A stretch of DNA of 8,702 nt from Candidatus Nanohalarchaeota archaeon. GTDB taxonomy: Archaea > EX4484-52 > B79-G9. Under the pieces are notes generated by a model. The model worked only from the letters and a program-made list of their open reading frames with translations. It made no database searches and was not told the DNA's origin. Numbering within the stretch: position 1 is the first letter of the stretch; every line of letters begins with the position of its first letter. A program made the position numbers and the translations under genes. Below, piece after piece: positions 6,547 through 8,702 of this stretch. The stretch is taken from positions 1 through 8,702 of the forward strand of contig QMVA01000049.1 in assembly GCA_003660865.1 (NCBI GenBank), written 5' to 3'.

Positions 6547-6557
6547 ATATTTTTAAA
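6546..6557 (-). promoter_or_regulatory. Distal TATA-like box, readable on both strands
   Basis: The minus strand reads TTTAAAAATATA and the plus strand TATATTTTTAAA. Minus-strand use predicts a start near 6525 and a leader of about 65 nt before the regulator. Plus-strand use would produce a short transcript into the intergenic region towards hsdS. Direction cannot be decided from sequence alone. Confidence 0.38.
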
Positions 6558-6752
6558 GGTTGTGATAGTCTTGCCTGGAATGCGCTTTAAGACCGGATAG
6601 GCTGTCAGAATTCTTCCTACTGTTTGGTGCTGTTGCTATAGAGCTTATTGTGGGTGATTATTTTTAATTGTATGCATACGTGTGCTGATAACTAAAAATC
6701 ACGGATGTTCAAAGGTGCAAATTCCTGACATAATGCCTCGACAGACGAAACA

Positions 6753-6761
6753 TTTAAATAA
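6753..6761 (+). promoter_or_regulatory. TATA box of the hsdS-hsdM operon
   Basis: TTTAAATAA matches the archaeal TATA consensus. It predicts a transcription start near 6782, about 29 nt before the ATG at 6811. It is the only good plus-strand box close to the gene. Confidence 0.55.
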
Positions 6762-6792
6762 TTGCGGTGCAATGTATTATTGTCTACCGCAA
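6762..6792 (+). promoter_or_regulatory. Nested dyad over the predicted hsdS transcription start
   Basis: TTGCGGT (6762-6768) and ACCGCAA (6786-6792) are perfect inverted repeats, with an inner pair CAAT (6770-6773) and ATTG (6779-6782). The element lies directly downstream of the TATA box and spans the expected start site. It could be a repressor operator for the RM genes or, less likely given its position, an RNA hairpin. Confidence 0.5.
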
Positions 6793-6810
6793 AACTAAAA
6801 AGTGGGTATT

Positions 6811-7383
6811 ATGATACCAAATAAAACTCTGAAAGAAATTGTAATCACGACAAAACGCGGCCTGTCGTCATATTATCTTCAAAAAGAAGGCGCAGAAGTA
6901 TCATTTATCAATATCCGCGACGTGCAAAATAGCAGGATCAATGCCGCAACAGTTGAAACTGTTTCTGTAAAAGAAACAGGAGCACTGGACAAATCAAGAA
7001 TACAGGCAAAAGACATCATCATCACAATCAAGGGCACTGCACTTAAGGCAGCACTGGCAGATGAAACTGTCAAAGGCTTTGTACTCAGCGCAAATCTGAT
7101 TGCATTCAAACTAAGTGATGAAGTTCTGCCGGAAATTGTTGTGGGGTATCTCAACAGCCCGAAAGGCCAAAAAGAACTGCAATCAAGATCCGCAGGAGCG
7201 GTGCAAAAAGCACTGAACCTCAAAAGCCTGATGGATATCAAGATTCCTGTCCCGGATAAGAAAAAACAGATGTCTCTTGCAAAATACTTTTTACTTTCAA
7301 AAAAATATGATGAACTCACAATAAGAGAACAGGAATTGCGAAAGAAAATCAATAATAAAATGATTGAAAAACATATGCATTGA
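6811..7383 (+). CDS. hsdS: Half-size type I restriction-modification specificity subunit (HsdS-like)
   Basis: HsdS subunits recognise the DNA target and dock the HsdM methyltransferases. This 190-residue protein has a single target-recognition domain (about 1-145) that ends in the family signature LKSLMDIKIPVPDKKKQ (139-153). One helical region rich in Lys, Glu and Leu (about 152-185) would pair with a partner. Full HsdS proteins are about 400 residues with two such units, so this one must either dimerise or work beside another S subunit outside the window. The ATG at 6811 is preferred: it has the usual short N-terminus before TLKEIV. The GTG at 6802 adds only three residues. No strong Shine-Dalgarno is visible before either. 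The next gene, hsdM, starts 29 bp downstream. DNA specificity cannot be read from the sequence. Confidence 0.88.
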   Translation: MIPNKTLKEIVITTKRGLSSYYLQKEGAEVSFINIRDVQNSRINAATVETVSVKETGALDKSRIQAKDIIITIKGTALKAALADETVKGFVLSANLIAFKLSDEVLPEIVVGYLNSPKGQKELQSRSAGAVQKALNLKSLMDIKIPVPDKKKQMSLAKYFLLSKKYDELTIREQELRKKINNKMIEKHMH

Positions 7384-7397
7384 AACATAATTTTTAT

Positions 7398-7406
7398 GAG
7401 AGGTGA
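7398..7406 (+). promoter_or_regulatory. Ribosome binding site of hsdM
   Basis: GAGAGGTGA ends six bases before the ATG at 7413. It matches the archaeal anti-Shine-Dalgarno and fixes the hsdM start, although an in-frame reading with no other plausible initiator also supports it. Confidence 0.8.
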
Positions 7407-7412
7407 AAAAAG

Positions 7413-8702
7413 ATGGAAAAACTAACATTTGACAAGCTAAAAGCAAAAGTATGGGAAGCAGCAGACATATTGCGCGGATCAATTGATTCTTCAGACTACA
7501 AGAACTACATCTTTGGGATGCTTTTTTTGAAGCGGATCTCAGATGTCTTTGAAGAAGAGGCAGTGAAGATAGAAATGGAAACCAATGACAAAGACATTGC
7601 ATGGAATGATCCCGACGAGCACCAGTTTTTTGTGCCTGAAAGGGCAAGATGGGAAAATATCAGAAAACACACTTCGCAAATTGGAGATACTTTAAATAAA
7701 GCAGCTTCCGCACTTGAAGACCAAAATCCACTCATGGAGGGAGTCTTAGCATCCATTGATTTTAACTCTGACAAACTGGGAGATGTAAAGCAAAGAGATG
7801 GCACACTCCTAAGGATAATACAGCATTTTTCAACAATATCCATGAGAAACTCTGATCTTGAAACCCCGGATATTTTAGGGAATGTCTATGAATACCTGAT
7901 TGAGAAATTTGCAGACGATGCCGGGAAAAAAGGAGGAGAATTCTACACGCCGCAAAAAGTTGTGCAGTTGATAGTAAATCTCCTTGCACCAAAAGAAGGT
8001 ATGAGAATATGCGACCCTACCTGCGGGTCAGGTGGCATGCTCATAGAATGCGCACACTATGTTGAGAAACATCATGGCAACCAAAAAAACATATCCTTAT
8101 ACGGCCAGGAAAAAAACACAGGCACATGGGGTATCTGCAAGATGAATATGCTGCTTCATGGATTCCCTGACGTAGACATAAGAAAAGGTGATACTATCAG
8201 AGAACCGCAACTGCTTGTGGATGGCCAGTTAATGTTATTTGACAGGGTTATTGCCAATCCTCCTTTTTCTCTTGACAGATGGGGCCATGAGGTAGCAGAA
8301 GATGATGGATTTGGAAGGTTCAGGCATGGAGTTGCACCAAGAACAAGAGGAGACTTAGCATTTGTACAGCACATGATTGCAACACTAAACTCGCATGGAA
8401 AACTTGGAGTGGTAGTTCCTCACGGGGTCTTGTTTAGGGGAGCAGCAGAAGGAAAAATCAGGGAATCAATAATAAAAGAAGACCTGATTGAAGCTATAAT
8501 CGGACTTCCTTCGGCATTATTCTATGGTACGGGAATTCCTGCTGCGATAGTTATCATAAACAAAGACAAGCCGGATGAAAGAAAAGGAAAAATATTCTTT
8601 GTTCATGCAGCAGAAGAGTATGAATCATTAAAGAAGCAGAACAAACTGCGAGATATTGACATTGAAAAGATAGTCAAAGCAGTAAAAGAATACAAGGATG
8701 TG
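7413..8702 (+). CDS. hsdM: Type I restriction-modification DNA methyltransferase subunit HsdM (3' end outside window)
   Basis: The open frame runs 430 codons to the window edge without a stop. It encodes an N6-adenine methyltransferase that methylates the site chosen by the S subunit, using S-adenosylmethionine. The N-terminal helical HsdM_N domain (about 1-150) starts with LKAKVWEAADILRGSIDSSDYKN, broken here as two motifs: LKAKVWEAADILRG and SDYKNYIFGMLFLKRISD. The catalytic domain has GGEFYTP (174-180), the SAM-binding motif DPTCGSGGM (201-209) and the catalytic NPPF (282-285). Further family motifs are RGDLAFVQHM and VVPHGVLFRG. All key residues are present, so the subunit should be active. 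It follows the half-size hsdS in an apparent S-M order; the HsdR endonuclease and any further S subunit would lie downstream and cannot be seen. Confidence 0.96.
   Translation, partial: MEKLTFDKLKAKVWEAADILRGSIDSSDYKNYIFGMLFLKRISDVFEEEAVKIEMETNDKDIAWNDPDEHQFFVPERARWENIRKHTSQIGDTLNKAASALEDQNPLMEGVLASIDFNSDKLGDVKQRDGTLLRIIQHFSTISMRNSDLETPDILGNVYEYLIEKFADDAGKKGGEFYTPQKVVQLIVNLLAPKEGMRICDPTCGSGGMLIECAHYVEKHHGNQKNISLYGQEKNTGTWGICKMNMLLHGFPDVDIRKGDTIREPQLLVDGQLMLFDRVIANPPFSLDRWGHEVAEDDGFGRFRHGVAPRTRGDLAFVQHMIATLNSHGKLGVVVPHGVLFRGAAEGKIRESIIKEDLIEAIIGLPSALFYGTGIPAAIVIINKDKPDERKGKIFFVHAAEEYESLKKQNKLRDIDIEKIVKAVKEYKDV

Larger units (their letters stand above)
6460..6810. other. Divergent intergenic region between the isc operon and the type I RM locus
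   Basis: No complete gene, tRNA or rRNA is seen in these 351 bp. The region holds two candidate TATA boxes for the minus-strand operon, an 18-bp dyad (6529-6546), a 10-bp palindrome GTATGCATAC (6670-6679), and the TATA box and dyad of hsdS (6753-6792). Between 6569 and 6664 a plus-strand frame without a start codon encodes a 32-residue hydrophobic tail. The antisense frame over about 6530-6630 also reads as protein-like. Either may be a remnant of a lost gene or chance. Confidence 0.6.

Noticed and set aside
6473..6599. Inverted pair TATCCGG (6473-6479) and CCGGATA (6593-6599) as an element boundary
   Set aside because: Only seven bases match and nothing with coding or mobile character lies between, so chance is sufficient.
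6879..7388. 169-residue minus-strand open frame opposite hsdS
   Set aside because: It is the serine- and leucine-rich antisense shadow of the hsdS-like gene, which has the family signature and fits the operon with hsdM.

Overview
The window looks archaeal. Candidate promoters are TATA boxes about 26-28 nt upstream of start codons, two of them compatible with leaderless messages. Ribosome binding sites, where present, read GGAGGTGA or AGGTGA. The gene families (DUF234-type archaeal ATPase, a COG2522-like HTH regulator, TtuA/Ncs6-type tRNA thiolase, NifU-type IscU) are typical of archaea. GC content is moderate to low. I cannot assign a lineage; a DPANN- or Altiarchaeota-like genome is possible but is only a guess.

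Layout. Positions 15-1147 (minus) hold a decayed archaeal ATPase that lacks its Walker A end and carries three apparent frameshifts. Positions 1148-1480 (minus) encode a small four-helix membrane protein with its own TATA box. Positions 1545-2534 (minus) encode an MnmA/ThiI-like PP-loop sulfurtransferase behind its own promoter region, which carries two abutting palindromes. Positions 2646-6459 (minus) form one tightly packed cluster: a broken Cys-rich HTH regulator, then iscS, iscU, nadA and ttuA, with junctions that overlap, abut or are separated by at most 11 nt. Positions 6460-6810 are a divergent intergenic region with several dyads and TATA-like boxes. Positions 6811-8702 (plus) begin a type I restriction-modification locus: a half-size specificity subunit (hsdS-like), then hsdM, which runs off the window.

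How the genes fit together. IscS removes sulfur from cysteine, and IscU is the scaffold on which Fe-S clusters are built. NadA (quinolinate synthase) and TtuA both belong to families that need a [4Fe-4S] cluster, so the cluster encodes a sulfur/Fe-S supply together with two of its likely clients. The neighbouring MnmA/ThiI-like enzyme is a further likely sulfur user. The regulator overlaps iscS by ATGA and carries a six-cysteine C-terminal pattern, so it would be a natural Fe-S-sensing repressor analogous to IscR. In this genome it is interrupted by a TGA stop and a frameshift, and it also has a proline in the HTH.

The most interesting points are this regulator-Isc-client arrangement, the dyad placed between a TATA box and its predicted start site upstream of it, the loss of the N-terminal zinc finger in TtuA, and the half-size HsdS with a dyad over its predicted transcription start.
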